In this document: positions 26,530-38,843 of the stretch, in pieces
Layout: every line of letters begins with the position of its first letter
Position numbering within the stretch: position 1 is the stretch's first letter
Assembly (NCBI GenBank): GCA_022496185.1
Contig: WTXG01000113.1
Location: forward strand, 55,144-119,143
DNA length: 64,000 nucleotides
Reading direction: 5' to 3'
Origin: Multifurca ochricompacta
Lineage: Eukaryota; Basidiomycota; Agaricomycetes; Russulales; Russulaceae
Position numbers and translations under genes: made by a program
Notes under the pieces: generated by a model
What the model was told of the DNA's origin: nothing
What the model saw: the letters and a program-made list of their open reading frames with translations, nothing else
Database searches by the model: none

Positions 26530-27296
26530 ATCCCTCCCCCCCGCCCCTTTTTGCTTAGATGATGCTCCTGTTTGTTTTGCTTGTTGTAATTATGATATCC
26601 ATCCCCTTACGGTAGAGTAAAAAAAAAAAAGTGACCCGAGAACCGAGAACAGAAGAAAATTTTATTTCATTTTTTTCATTCATCAAAATTTTATATTTTC
26701 CGTCGACCGACCGAGCAACAGCCGAACGATGACCGACGAGGAACTAACTTTTGACGTGAAAAAACAAATCGGCAGACATCAAATAAAACAAACATCAACA
26801 TCAACATCAACCACGTTCTTCTCCTTTTCATTTTTGGGGAAAAAAAAGAAAAAAAAGAAATACAACGGAGAGATTGAGAGAGTAAGTAAAGGAAACGACA
26901 CACCCACCCACGCATGACGGAGCAAGAAGGGGGGAAGGGAGAGAGAGTAAATAGAAAGAGAGGACACTTAGTAGCCGTAGTAGTACAAGCCGGATTGTGG
27001 ATATAACCGAGGACTTAAAGAACGGGCCAAGGACGAAAACGACAAGTGCCGCAAAGAGGCAGGGAAATGACAGGGAGTGGTAAGGAGATGTGTGGATGGA
27101 CGCGTCAGGCAACACAAAGAAAAGGAACAAGACGACGGATTTCGTCTATGAATAGATTAAAAAAAAGAAAAAGGGAACGCATAATTTGGGCAGTGAATCA
27201 GGTTGTGAACTATATATAAAGGAGGCGGAAGTTTAGATGTGGGTTGGTTGGTTAAATAAACCAAAAAATAACTTACAACGGCAGTATCGAATGAAT
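26530..27296. other. Convergent 3' flanks
   Basis: This lies between the 3' ends of the F-box gene and the glycine-rich RRM gene. It is A/T-rich with poly-A runs; no coding exon was found. Confidence 0.6.
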
Positions 27297-28623
27297 TTAA
27301 TAACCGTAACCTCCTCCTCCCTGTGCATAGCCGCCTTGTGGGAAGCCTCCTTGTTGATAGCCTTGCTGATAGCCTCCCTGCTGATAGCCTGCAACAAAGC
27401 GTTTAGCTTCCCCCAGTCACAGGCCAACGACAGGAAAAGAATACTTACTACCCTGCGGGGGGTAACCAGCAGCACCATATCCACTGCCATAACCCTGAGC
27501 AGGAGCTCCGCCTTGACTATAACCGCCGCCACTCGAAGCGTTATAACCGCCTTGGGCTCCTGTTGTCAACCAGGTTTCACGATTTTAATCATTGCGTAGA
27601 GAAATCCAATCTACGCTCTACTGACCGCCATAACCTCCACTACTATAACCTCCACCTGAGCCACCATATCCTCCTAACAAACATTTAAACAGAGTTAACA
27701 CAAGTATTAAAAAAAAAAAAAGGAATGAGCGTTGTACGAACCAGATCCGCCGGTGTTACCGCCCCCGCCGCCACTGCGAGCATTGGCGATATTAACACGA
27801 ATTCTACGTCCATCTAGCTCCGCGTCGTTCATTTTTTCAATGGCGTAGCCAGCTTCCGCGTCGTTGCTATAAGTTACGAAACCGAAACCACGCGAGCGTT
27901 GCGTCTCGCGGTCACGCATCACGATCGACTAAATAAATCCGCCAAAAGACCAAGAAAGGAAGAACAGGAAGGAGGGGAATTCCAAAACAAAGTAAAGGGA
28001 CCGCATGCTCAACAATGACAAAATCCAGAAAGAGAAAGGTCGAGAGAGGAGCGCACGTCAACAATGTTCCCAAACTGGGAGAAGGCCTGTAGGGTTGAGA
28101 TAGAGAGATTTATATATGGAGAGAATAGTCCAGCATCGAGGGGAAGAGAGTGGGCCGTGGGAAGGGAAACGACGAGTTTATTTATTTTTTGCCGAATAAG
28201 GAAACCAAACACAAGCGATGGCGGTGTTGTGCACACGTGTACGCACGCGCGCGCGCGGAAGGGGGAGAGAGAGATAGAGAGGGAGAGGGAAAGGGAGGGG
28301 AACGAGATAGAGATGATAGATAGAAATGCAATGCAAAAAAAAGTCAATCATCAGGAACAACAAAAACAGGCAGAGCCAGGGGACATCAGACGAACTTGGC
28401 GCAAGGTGTCATCGTTGGTATTCCAGCTCAGATTGCTAATCATAGTTACAAAAAAAAAAATTACAATCAGCGGCCACGCTCTCCTTCCCGTTTTTTTCTT
28501 TTTCTTTGATCAAAAAGAACGAGAAAAAGAAAAAAGACGGGAAGAAGAAAACGCGGAGCAGGGCAAACAAAAAAAGACATTACAGACGCGCACGACTGAC
28601 CCAACATAAATCTTTGCAGACAT
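27297..28623 (-). CDS. Glycine-rich RNA-binding protein with one RRM
   Basis: Seven exons (28623-28601, 28435-28396, 28086-28057, 27928-27742, 27673-27626, 27559-27452, 27388-27297) join in phase to 175 residues. The N-terminal RRM is complete: RNP2 KIYVGNL at residues 4-10, NTNDDTLRQAFSQFGNIVD, RNP1 RGFGFVTY, ending VNIANAR. The C-terminal half is Gly/Tyr/Gln-rich (GGYGGSGGGYSS, GYQQGGYQQGY), a low-complexity tail of the GRP/CIRBP/Rbp1 type that favours RNA condensates. The first exon is only 23 nt. Exon 6 ends in two overlapping donors (GTAGTAAGT), both in frame. Roles in mRNA processing or stress response are known for this class; the specific role here is unknown. Confidence 0.9.
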
Positions 28624-29298
28624 GATTGCAATAATACAATGAAACTGAGACCTGACCGGAACAAATACCGAGAACAAAAGGCAGGCAGAAGCACAGAGAA
28701 GAGAGAGAGAGATGGGGAGGTTGAGAAAACAACGAGAAACCGGGACGGGTTGTGGTGGGTCGTCCAACTGTATGGAGCAGCGTAGGCGTTTTCGGGGAAC
28801 TCTTATATACTCTCACGTAAAGGTTTAATCTCCGATTAAAACACAGCCTGAGTTAGTCAACTTGTTTCGTGAATTCGACCGTTTCTAGACTCAACGTCAA
28901 CGTCAGCAGACAGCGCCCGCCCCGGCCCTTGCCTGCCCCCCCCCCGCCCCCTTTATCTTTAAGGTTTCTTTGAGGACCTTTCCCGCGCCCGCGCAGAAAA
29001 AGTAAAAATAAAAAAAGCTCCTGGCTTCTGCCTTTGCAGTGCAGTGTTTACAAAAAGAAAAAGAAAAAAAAACGGTTCGAGATAATGTGTATGCTTTACA
29101 ACACTCGAGGGTGCATGGTATATCAGTCAAATGAAGAAGACGCTCATAGCTCCAAACGTAAATGCAAAAAAAAAAACAGCAGCAAAAGACAGAACAAAGT
29201 AATGTGACAATGACAAGTAGAGAGATAAACGATCAGGGAAATAGATCGAACGAGGTGGAAGCGGGATAGGGAACTCCATACAGCGCACGGCGGCCCGC
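28624..29298. other. Spacer between two minus-strand genes
   Basis: Promoter side of the RRM gene and 3' flank of the ABC transporter. It has poly-C and poly-A runs and no coding exon. Confidence 0.55.
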
Positions 29299-32200
29299 TC
29301 ACATGAATGTCCTCCTCTTCTTCTTCTTGTCCTTATCCTTTTTCTTGTCCTTGTCCTTATCGGGCTCACTCTGGATGCTGGGCACCGGAGATTCCGACGT
29401 CGCCACCTTGGCTCCCGCATCATTCTCTGATGATGACGCTTGCGCTGGTGCGGGGGCGGAAACGGAAGTGGGGACAGACGATGAATCACGCCGAAGGTTG
29501 CCCAAGATAGGGATATTCGATACAGAGCCAGCGCGCCGGGTCGTTACGGAAATGCGCCGTGCCAGTCGCTGGAAATTCTGAGATGAGATGCGCTTGCGTT
29601 TCGGCTCAGCTTCAGGATCAGGGGTCCCAATACGCTCAGGCGTTCCAACTTCCGGCGCAAATGTGATACCTGGAGTTTGAGCTGTCGAGGGGGCTTTTTG
29701 CGACGCAGCTTCGTCGGATGAACTAGCGGGAAAAGCAACAGCGGGGAAAGCAACCGGCGCAGACTCGGACGTTGGGAAGGCAACGGGATTGACCTTGGAG
29801 GGAGCAGCATCACGCAATGAGGCGTCACCTGTCTCAGACGAAGGGAACGCGACGGGAGCATCATCCACTTGGGTACCAGCCACGGCAGCGGCCGCGGACG
29901 AGTTCGATAGCAGCGCTGCTTTGGGTCTAGCCCCTTCTAAAACAGTATCCTGGGCGGGCGCAGTGACTTCTACCGGCGCCTCAGAGGCTTCTGCGAGTGG
30001 CTCTGTGATGTCTTGCGTGGGCGCAGCGTCGACATCCGCAGTCACAGGTTCATCGACGATGGGAATTGCGTCGTCAATCTGGTAACCGTTCACCGCTTCC
30101 CTGAGGCCACCGTTCACCGGCAGTTCCCCTGCCGCAGAGATTTGGTCTGCCCACATGGCCGCAAAAACGCCATTGAGTTCGAGAAGCTGCTTGTGATTAC
30201 CTTGTTCAATAATTTGCCCATCCTTCAGAACAAGAATCCTAAAGTCGAATGAATATTACACGTCAAGGAAGACACAAAGGGACAAAAAGACTCACAAGTC
30301 CGCATTAGCGATAGTCTATAATAGGGAGACGAGTCAGGACGCCGTGTTCTAGACGCGCGGGAATAGACCGATGCCAAGTGACATACCGAAAGCCGGTGAG
30401 CAATAGACAGTGACGACCGTCCCCGAACCAGGTTCTGCAGGGCTTTCTGGATGTCACGTTCTGTGGAAGTGTCTAGGGCGCTGATGGTGACGTATCAATC
30501 AGCCACCGATCCGCCACTGTCGGACATGAAGGAAAAAACCAGACCTGGTCGCCTCATCAAGCAACAATATGGGGGGATTCTTGAGCAAGGTGCGCGCAAT
30601 GGCCACACGTTGCTTCTCTCCTCCACTGAGTCGAATACCGCGTTCGCCAACCTTAGTGTCGTAGTTTTCAGGGAAGGTTATGATACGATCATGCATCTGC
30701 GCCGCTTTGGCCGCTTCTTCCACTTCGTCCTGGCTAGCTCCTAACTTGCCATAGCTACAGCCCCGCCATTAGCACCCAACTCAAGCCCGCGAACCATAAA
30801 AGGTATCCAAGGTACGCACCCAATATTGTAGGCAATACTAGCATTGAAAAGCACAGCATCTTGAGGTACTACGCCGATCGCCTTGCGGAGACTTGCTTGT
30901 GTCACATCGCGAATGTCCTGACCATCGACCAGGATGCGTCCCTCCCCTTCCTTCAAGTCGTAGAAACGGTAGAGAAGACGAAGGATTGTTGACTTGCCCG
31001 CTCCAGACTCGCCAACGAGGGCCACAGATCCACCTTTGGGAACGCGGAAGGAGACACCACGCAATGCTGGCTGGCGACCCTCATACGTAAAATTGACGTT
31101 GTCTGCAAACACGTTGAGTTGATCACCAAAAGGGAAGAAAACATTGACCCATACCAAACTCAATCTCGCCGTCGGAGACGACAAGGTCAGGTGCACCAGG
31201 TTTATCATTAACCTCGGTAGGCTCACTGAGGAGCTCAAGGAGTTTTTCTGCATCTACTAACGATCGGTTGATAGATCGATAGATAGATCCAAGCATGTTG
31301 AGTGGTCCATAAAGCTGCCTGGGTGTCAACGCTTGCCAGATCTTTCTCAAGCAGTGGGGCTTACTTGAGCCAAGTACGTGACAAAGAACACAAAATCACT
31401 AGTCCGCAGCTGGCCATTTACAACTCGGTGCGCGACTATCATAGATCCGACTAGCCAACCGACGGTCTAGAGCAATACTGTTACTAAGTGATTGTACGAT
31501 GCATGCACGAGAATGCTCACGATAATAAGATTTTGGACCAAGTTGAGCAAGTTCATTGCCACTGTGACGCAATGAATCAGCGCGACAGGAAACGGGTCGC
31601 ATCTGATCTCACTCACAGATAACCTGGTACTCAAGAGTTTGGTACTTCCTGATAGACTCGCGATAGCGTTCGCCTTCGTGCTCTTCACCATTGAAGTACT
31701 TGACCGTCTCATAATTGAGCAGACAGTCGGTGTGAATTCCGCGCGTAATCTGGTGACACGGCTAAGGAAGTGTTAAAAAAGAGTGTACACATGGACGCAC
31801 CGAATCCCGGTCATTCATGGCACGCCGCAACCTCGTGCGCCACCGTGTAAGAAGAACGCTCGCCACAACTGAGCAGAATTGTGTCTACTCAAATACCAGG
31901 AGGATAAGATAGACTGAATACGCACCATACGCCGACATGACGATGAAAGTGACAACGGCAAGCGTCCAGTCGAATTTAATGGTAAACACGACGAGCGCGA
32001 TCACCATGTCGAAAAACGTCGGAACTACATCGAATAGGACAAGCTGTCCAAGGATAGGTTAGAGATATTGGCGGCAAATAGAGATGGAGGCCACCAAATA
32101 CCTGAAGGGTGTTGTTGATGGCGGCGCCACGGTCGAGGATTCGGAGTACCTCGCCAGTCTTACGGCGGGTATGCCAAGCGAAGGAAAGATTCAGGAGGTG

Positions 32201-33667
32201 ATTGAACGACAGCAAGGACATTTCTAGGATGAAAAAGATAATGAGTAATCAGTTCGCTCCACAACCTCCGAACTACACACCGCAATCCGAGTATTGCATT
32301 ACAGGGATCCAGAGGGCCTGCGCCATGACGGGTTGAGAAACAAACGCGATCGAGTGGACAACGACATACATCACGAAGTGCAGGCAACCCGCCACTACTC
32401 TGCAGGAAACGCAGACCGACATAACCGAAAAGGTAGGGCCAAGGGGAGTGATTGACGCCTTGCTCGAATATGAACACGAGGTGCGCCAGGAGGAAAGGGA
32501 CGGCAAGGTTCACGAGACGGCCGAGGAGGAGTAAGAGGACACAGAATGACTGCAACAAACTCTTGAGCTCAGAGTCCCAGATAGGAAGAGGCAGGACATA
32601 CGGCGATAAACTGAAGGAGACGGCTCTTCTTTGGCCAGAGGTAGGGAGTAATACGGCGTAAGCGTCGAAGGATTTCGTCCCAGGCCGGATCAACATCAAC
32701 CTCTTTTTCTTTTGGCGCGGGCTGCGGAGACAGAATGAAAACCCCAGATAGAGAAAAGCGGTGCAGGCGCTTACCTTGTGAAGTTTAGGATCTGGGGTCT
32801 GAGGACGGGTGGCTGGCACTGAGACTGTGGTGGTAGCAGAGGCAGTACTGTGGAATGTCCCATATTTGCCACCATTGGCAGTACCGACGGTGAGACCGGA
32901 GGAGATGTTAATACCCTCTTCCGCGGGTAGTAAGAGGGAGGTTGACGTTGGCTCGTTCTCGAATACATCGGCAGATGTAATCGCGGTGTACGTAACAACG
33001 GGATTGATCAAAGCGAAAGATAATGGGACAAGAAGAAGAATGCGCAAAATTGGGAAAATGAAATGGAGCAGGGTTTCAATGTCATACGAAAACGGGTAAG
33101 GATGAGGAAGATCTGTTAATGCGGAGAGCCAAGGTTCAGTAAGAAGCACGAGGAGGGGAGGAAAGAAAAACAAAATTATAATTAAAAAAGAAAAAAAAAG
33201 TACGCACGATCTTTAGGCATTGATGTTCCGTAAAGGACGGCTTGTGCCGCGTCTAGAAAGAGGGAAAAAATAATGGAAGTTTTCACTCGCTTAAGGAACC
33301 AAACATCAACACCCCTGAGATCCTTCCAGCTTCCCAAGGCGGCGAGACTTGAGAAAGCGACGAGACCGACGAGAGCATTGATATCTATGCCTGTGTGCTG
33401 AGGCCAGTACTTGTTGATGACGGCATAGATGACAAATGCAAAACCATCAAAAAGATATGTAAAAGAAGATAAAGTGAGACAAGCCAAGATAAGAGCGCGA
33501 CGGGGGACGCGATTGGCGACAATGACCGAAATAATTTGGGATGGTGATTGTGGTGGTTGTGGTCTTCTTGGGATAAGAGAAATGGATGTTAAAAGGACGA
33601 GTGATGGGGAAAGCACCCTTAGTACGAAGAGTGGTGTGTTGATTGCGACGTTGGTCGTCGCGAACAT
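29299..33667 (-). CDS. hmt1: ABC half-transporter, HMT1/ABCB6 type
   Basis: Seventeen exons join without a frame break to 1,141 residues: 33667-33208, 33112-32775, 32721-32602, 32549-32370, 32317-32281, 32223-32102, 32043-31926, 31868-31801, 31749-31617, 31561-31521, 31466-31365, 31314-31155, 31102-30820, 30754-30545, 30480-30387, 30315-30296, 30238-29299. The hydrophobic N-terminal region precedes a six-helix ABC core ([34 protein letters not shown]). The nucleotide-binding domain has Walker [11 protein letters not shown]-loop VVPQD, signature LSGGEKQ, Walker B ILLLDEAT and H-loop IAHRLS. S. pombe Hmt1 is a vacuolar transporter for cadmium tolerance; vacuolar metal or thiol-conjugate export is inferred. 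After the ATPase comes an unusual tail of about 260 residues, Ala/Ser/Pro-rich with repeated PVAF(P) motifs and ending in a Lys/Asp block. Confidence 0.92.
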
Positions 33668-34515
33668 GATCGTTAAAATCGTAGCTTGATTGTCGTGAAA
33701 AGGGTTTTATAAAAAAAGAAGGAAGAAGTGAAAAGAACAGAAAAAAGTGAATGTGAGAGAGAGAAAGAGAAAGGGAGGAAGACGTTCGCGACTGAGTGAG
33801 ACGCGTTGAGAAAAGGTTAGCGCGCGCCGACACGCGCCCTTATTATATGCGTGCGGAGGGCCAAGGGAAGGGAATAATTACCCGCGCGCCGTTTATATTT
33901 ATTATCGATTCCCTCTCATCCAATCAACAATATAAACTCACACTCACACTCTCACCCCCCGACGTCCGCGTCTGTCAACGACCACCACATCATTTTTCTT
34001 TGGGTCGGTCAGTCTGAATTCCACAACCTCGCGCAAAACATGCGGATCAGGTTCTCGAAGTCAACGCATACAAACAATCAACACCGACCACGACCGACCC
34101 ACGACCGACCCACGCCCGACCTAACCCTACCCTATGATACCCCCTCCCCCCTTTTAATAACGGACACGCCTCGAGGTTACCTCGAGGCAAGATTTACGCA
34201 AACTCAAATTGATTAAGACTTTCAAACACACGTGTTGAGTTGTCATTGCCCTGTCCTGCCCTTATCAAAGGGTACAAATACCGACCCGCCCGACCCGCGA
34301 CAAAGGCCAAATGCCCTCTAATGCCTTCATCATTGACTCTCCGCCGTTAAAGCTGTGCATGGAAGCCCTTCACTTTTGGGAAGGGGTGACGCCGTTTAGT
34401 TTACGGATCATCATCATCATCATCATCATCACATATATTCTATCTTTATTTTATTTTATTTTATTTTATTCATTCCCCGACTGACTTCAAACCAACTGTT
34501 CTTTAACTAGTTAGA
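33668..34515. other. Intergenic, ABC transporter promoter
   Basis: It holds an ATC triplet run at 34,407-34,431 and a TTTTA run at 34,446-34,470. No coding exon was recognised. Confidence 0.6.
34407..34431. repeat. (ATC)n microsatellite
   Basis: About eight ATC units, 40 bp before a (TTTTA)n tract. Confidence 0.85.
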
Positions 34516-34911
34516 TCACCCTCGCAACCCATCCACTACTTCCTCCAATTTACTCCTCACATCATTCACCCTCTCCCCCTGAGCCTCCACTTCTCCCCTA
34601 TTCTTTATCTTGATCGCAGCCCGGGCCGCTTGCACAAATTCGTATGAACGCGTGACGGATGTGTAAACGTCAACGTCAACGTCAACCGTAACTGGTGACG
34701 AGGCTGTGCTCCTCGTCGCTGCCGCCGATGACCCTTCTTCCGCTGCTGCCGCCGACGACTCTGGCTCTGGCATCGTCGTCGTAGAGGCAAGGATAGCCGC
34801 GAGGTCGGTACCGGATGTTCGCAGTATGGCGAGGTCACGTAAAGTATCCTCAAAACTGAGTGGATTCGTTGTTTCCTTCCCCTTTGCTTTGACTGAGGAC
34901 GAAGACGACAT
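34516..34911 (-). CDS. Small conserved-looking hypothetical protein
   Basis: A single-exon frame of 131 residues. The N-terminus is polar with PLSFEDTLRDLAILRTSG, the centre is an Ala/Ser/Thr-rich linker, then DVDVDVYTSV (from a GTCAAC repeat), and the C-terminal third is a predicted charged amphipathic helix (YEFVQAARAAIKIKNRGEVE). Codon-like composition and two helix-forming ends suggest a real gene rather than noise. It could be a small coiled-coil subunit of a larger complex, but I do not recognise it. Confidence 0.55.
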   Translation of the reverse strand: MSSSSSVKAKGKETTNPLSFEDTLRDLAILRTSGTDLAAILASTTTMPEPESSAAAAEEGSSAAATRSTASSPVTVDVDVDVYTSVTRSYEFVQAARAAIKIKNRGEVEAQGERVNDVRSKLEEVVDGLRG

Positions 34912-36196
34912 GATTGGTTGGATTGGGACAGACGACGGTCAGGTCTCTGGTGGTTGTTCTCTTGGGAACGTTGGCCTGACATTAGTTCCTTTCCTTCCCT
35001 TGATTTGATTTGTCAGCGACCCTGCTCTCTTCTTCCCACACACACACACGCACATGCGTATCGTGTCGTTTATTTATTATGAATTCAATACCACCGAACC
35101 TCAAACCTGGAGGATTGAATGAATGATGACATACCTGATAGCCCGGATAGCCCGGCTTGAGAGTTTACTAGCTTGGGCACCTGAGAGAAGAATTTATCTG
35201 ATCGTGGCTTGTCGATGATGCAGGCGTCGTCCTTTCGATGGTGCTTGGGCACTTTTCATTTCCTATGATCATGATCATGATCGCGATCAAGCAGTCTGAA
35301 CTCAGCTAGAACTACTGCTGCCCGACCTTGACTGAACTGGGATGGATTTTGTCGCACACGCACACACACACACGCACATACGTTTTCGAGGTCAAGGGTC
35401 CTTGACAGTTTTTCCAGTTGACGCAAAGCCAAATGAACCGTTTTCGGGGTCGTCAATGACAATTGGGCGGAAGTTCGGGTTGAGTGGTTGTCCAAAAGAG
35501 CAGAAAGAACCACACACTTGAAAGAAAAATGACTAGCCTCATTGTCCTCATCTCTAACTCTTTTTTTTTCGGGTGCAGTGCGGTGCCGCTGACGCTCTCC
35601 TCTCGTGGCTTAGTTAGGGAATGGGAATGGGAGTGAGAATGAATATTCACCGGCAGCTGACTTTCAGGAAATGAAGACAAAAAAAGTGATAGCGAGCAGG
35701 CAAGCACTTCACTACTATCACTTAACGTACGGACCAACGACTTGAGTTTTTTCCATTCCCATTCCATTCAAAAACGGGCACATTCTCTTTTCTCCAAAAG
35801 CAGTAAAGCAAGAAAACGAGGAAAAATGAAATGTCTTATCTATTTTTCTATTTATTCAAAACTCGACCTACTTTAGTTTGATCCCCGAACCTTTTTTGTT
35901 GATTCCTTATCGCCAGGTCTATCAGTCTTTCTATTAGGCCCTTGCATGGAAGAAAACAAACACAGCTAATTTAGCTACCGGTCCTAACATTGTCATTAAA
36001 TGCCATGTGATGGGTACAAAAATTGGAAAAATGATATGGTAAAATGCAGTCATATGGCGAAACGATGATGGGAATGAGGGAGGAAGTTCGTACCGCTGTA
36101 TTCGTATACATGTACATGATAGTCACAGGGTGGTGAGCTGAGAAGACGAAGACAAAAACAACGGATCGAATCACTCAAGTGTTGCGTTTTTGACTC
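34912..36196. other. Intergenic spacer
   Basis: 1.3 kb with a CA/CG dinucleotide tract near 35,350 and T-rich runs. Open frames are short and featureless. No gene is supported. Confidence 0.55.
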
Positions 36197-38578
36197 TTAA
36201 AAAGGGTCGTCGTACGCAAACATGTCCAGCACATCGCCTTCGCTCAGAAGAGTGGGCATCACATCCTCCTCCTCCACCTCTTCTTCTTCTTCTTCTTCAT
36301 GGTTTCCCTTATGCAAGTGAGATGAGATTGAACTGTCAGATCTAGAATGCAACAAAGCGCGTCGCCGCCGCTCTGCCTTCAGGTCCATCCGCGTTTTGAG
36401 GGCATCGGCGAGCACAGACTTCAAGTCCACTTGGCCATTCATATCCATGTCCGTGTCCATGTCCATATCTCGGTCTCCATCCCTGTACACGTCCAGGTCC
36501 TGGTCCTCATACGACATCCTTATCTCCGCCGCTAATACCGGTGATCGGGACCCCGAGCGCGACGACGACGGGGCGGATGATAAAATCGGCGTAGACGCCA
36601 CAGAGATAGACGTCGTCGTCGAAGAAGACGAAGGAGGTCGTGGCCGGGACCTAAACCGGGACCGGGACCGGGGCTGGGACCGCCGCTGCCGCGACGCCCT
36701 ATAACTCGATACCATCCTCTCGTTGCCCTCTCTCAAAGCGCTGCTGCTGCGGCGGTGACAGGCCCGTTTCTTCGGCGGAGGTGACGATAGCGGCGTCGAT
36801 ACAGATGTAGATGCAGATTCAGATGCGGTCTTGCGTACCCAACTCCCTACCATCTCCTCCCATTCCCAATCAGCTCCCTCTGATGTACACAAAGATAATC
36901 GACGTTCCGCCTCGCTCGCCGCCTCCATTAGCGCCTTACGTCGTGTTAGATCCGCCCACGTCCTTGTCTTTGCCTTTGCCCTCGCGCCACACGTAGAGTG
37001 CTCGACCGCGACCGCACAGGCCCAGAGAGCCGACTCTTGCACGTTGAGGTCGTGCACGCGCAGGGCACCAGCGAGTGTGTGTAAGTGCGCTAGAGGTCGA
37101 TCTGCGATAGCGTCAAAGGTGGTCGAGTTGGGCGTGACTTGCCGTAAGAGCGAGAGCAAGGCGGTCCTATGTTGTACGCTGACTTTAAAGAAAAGAGGGT
37201 CGGAAAGACAATACGTGGTTGCGCAAACTAGCGCCGCCTGCGAGTCACGGAGGTCCGTGTTAACGTCAATGCCGTTGTCGTCATCGTCGGCGATGACGAT
37301 GGGTAAGTGCAGTCCGGCACTATAGGCCGAAGCGAGAATGTCAACGATCGAATAGAACGGAAATGGATCGGCGGGGCCGGCGTCATCTCCCGAGGCAATT
37401 GAAGGAGAAAAAAAGTCGGAGGCGATGACACCTGTCCATTTGGCGAGACGGGCGAACAACGGGCGGCCCTCTTCACGGATACGGAAGACCACCGACTTCT
37501 CATTCACGCTCACATTACCACCATCCTTTGGCATCACGGCAAGCTTTTCTACCAAAGCGCGCAAGAAACCGAGGAAACAGTCGAAATTTTGGGTGCGTAG
37601 CCGTTGTGCGAGACGGGTGACCGATCTGCATGTCCACGCTCGAGCCGAGCCGTGCTTTATCAAGACGTCCAGCGTGATGGCCACAAATGCTGAATGCGTG
37701 AATGATGATGCGCCAGCGCACGTGTTTTCCGAAGGAACTAGACCTAGACACATCCATTCTGCGCACAATTCGACGAGGTAGGAAGGATGAGCAGGGTGTG
37801 TGATGGCTGGCGGAGAGCCGTGGCGCGGGGATCGGATAAGAGTGGTCAGGAACAAGCGGAGGAAGGTTTTGGATTCTTTGAATAGACCATGGTTCAAGGC
37901 CACGCCAAGAAGGCTGAGCATGAGCATCGGATAATTGGGGCATGTGTCAACGATTAAGGACGTCGCGTGTGCGACGACGGTCCACCTTGTGGGCATGAGT
38001 TGTTAGAAGGTTTTGACTTTCACATAGAGAGCGAACAGGGGAGGGGGGCAATACGAGCACTACCTTCTAAATCGCGTAGGAACAGACTCGTAAAGCTCAT
38101 CGACAAGAGACGTCTCAATGGCTTCTTCGTCAGTCTTTCCTTCCAGTTGCAGTTGCCCAACCTCAGTTTGGATGCTCCAACCAACCGACGCAGCGCAGAT
38201 ATCGGTCAGTGGTAATACTCCTCCTCGGCTATCTCCAACGAGGTCATCCGAAAGAGCCGCCTGGACCACGTTACGATACGCATCTATCACGGCGTAGATC
38301 TGACGTGCCAGAGCATCCAAGGACCTACTTTCCAGATGTGCACGCGAGATGATCAACTTTGGATCACGTAGTACGTCCAGAGAAGGCGGGAAACGAGATT
38401 CCAACAGAGTCGAAGGGCCAGATCCATAGGTGATCGGCGCAGCAGAGCCAGACGGGCGAGATGTTGCAGACGCAATGATCGCACACTTGTTTCGAAGAGG
38501 TCGTAAGAGTCGGTTGATTCTGGGTATTGAGAGCTCAGAGCTCGAATTGTGGTGCGACGAATTTCTCCTAGTGGCCAT
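36197..38578 (-). CDS. Protein of unknown function with Arg/Ser-rich C-terminus
   Basis: Two exons (38578-38064 and 37985-36197) join in phase across a 78-nt intron (GTAGTG..ACAAG) to 767 residues. The N-terminal 500 residues read as an all-helical fold (for example RRWTVVAHATSLIVDTCPNY, then LLGVALNHGLFKESKTFLRL), interrupted by short Asp runs. The C-terminal 200 residues are Ser/Arg-rich with an acidic end: SRSRSRFRSRPRP-type repeats, a YRDGDRDMDMDTDMDM stretch, poly-Glu, and the terminal LSEGDVLDMFAYDDPF. The basic then acidic tail suggests a nuclear protein. No family recognised. Confidence 0.7.
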
Positions 38579-38843
38579 TCAAACTTGGGAAGGGTTCTGT
38601 CTGCCCTTGTAGGAGGGACTGGAATTTTTAAAAATGTAGCAAAAAGTAAAATTGTGGTAAATACGGCGTCTACGGAGACGCGAAAACGCGAACCATTTCG
38701 CTTTTTTGCACGTGGTCGCTTGGACTAACTCACGTGCTCGGTCAGTCGTATTGTGTCATCACTTATGTGTAAGCAGCCTGGGATACGATACAGAGACCAG
38801 CCTCGCCACCATTTTTTAGACCTAATGTCATCAAAGCTGCACG

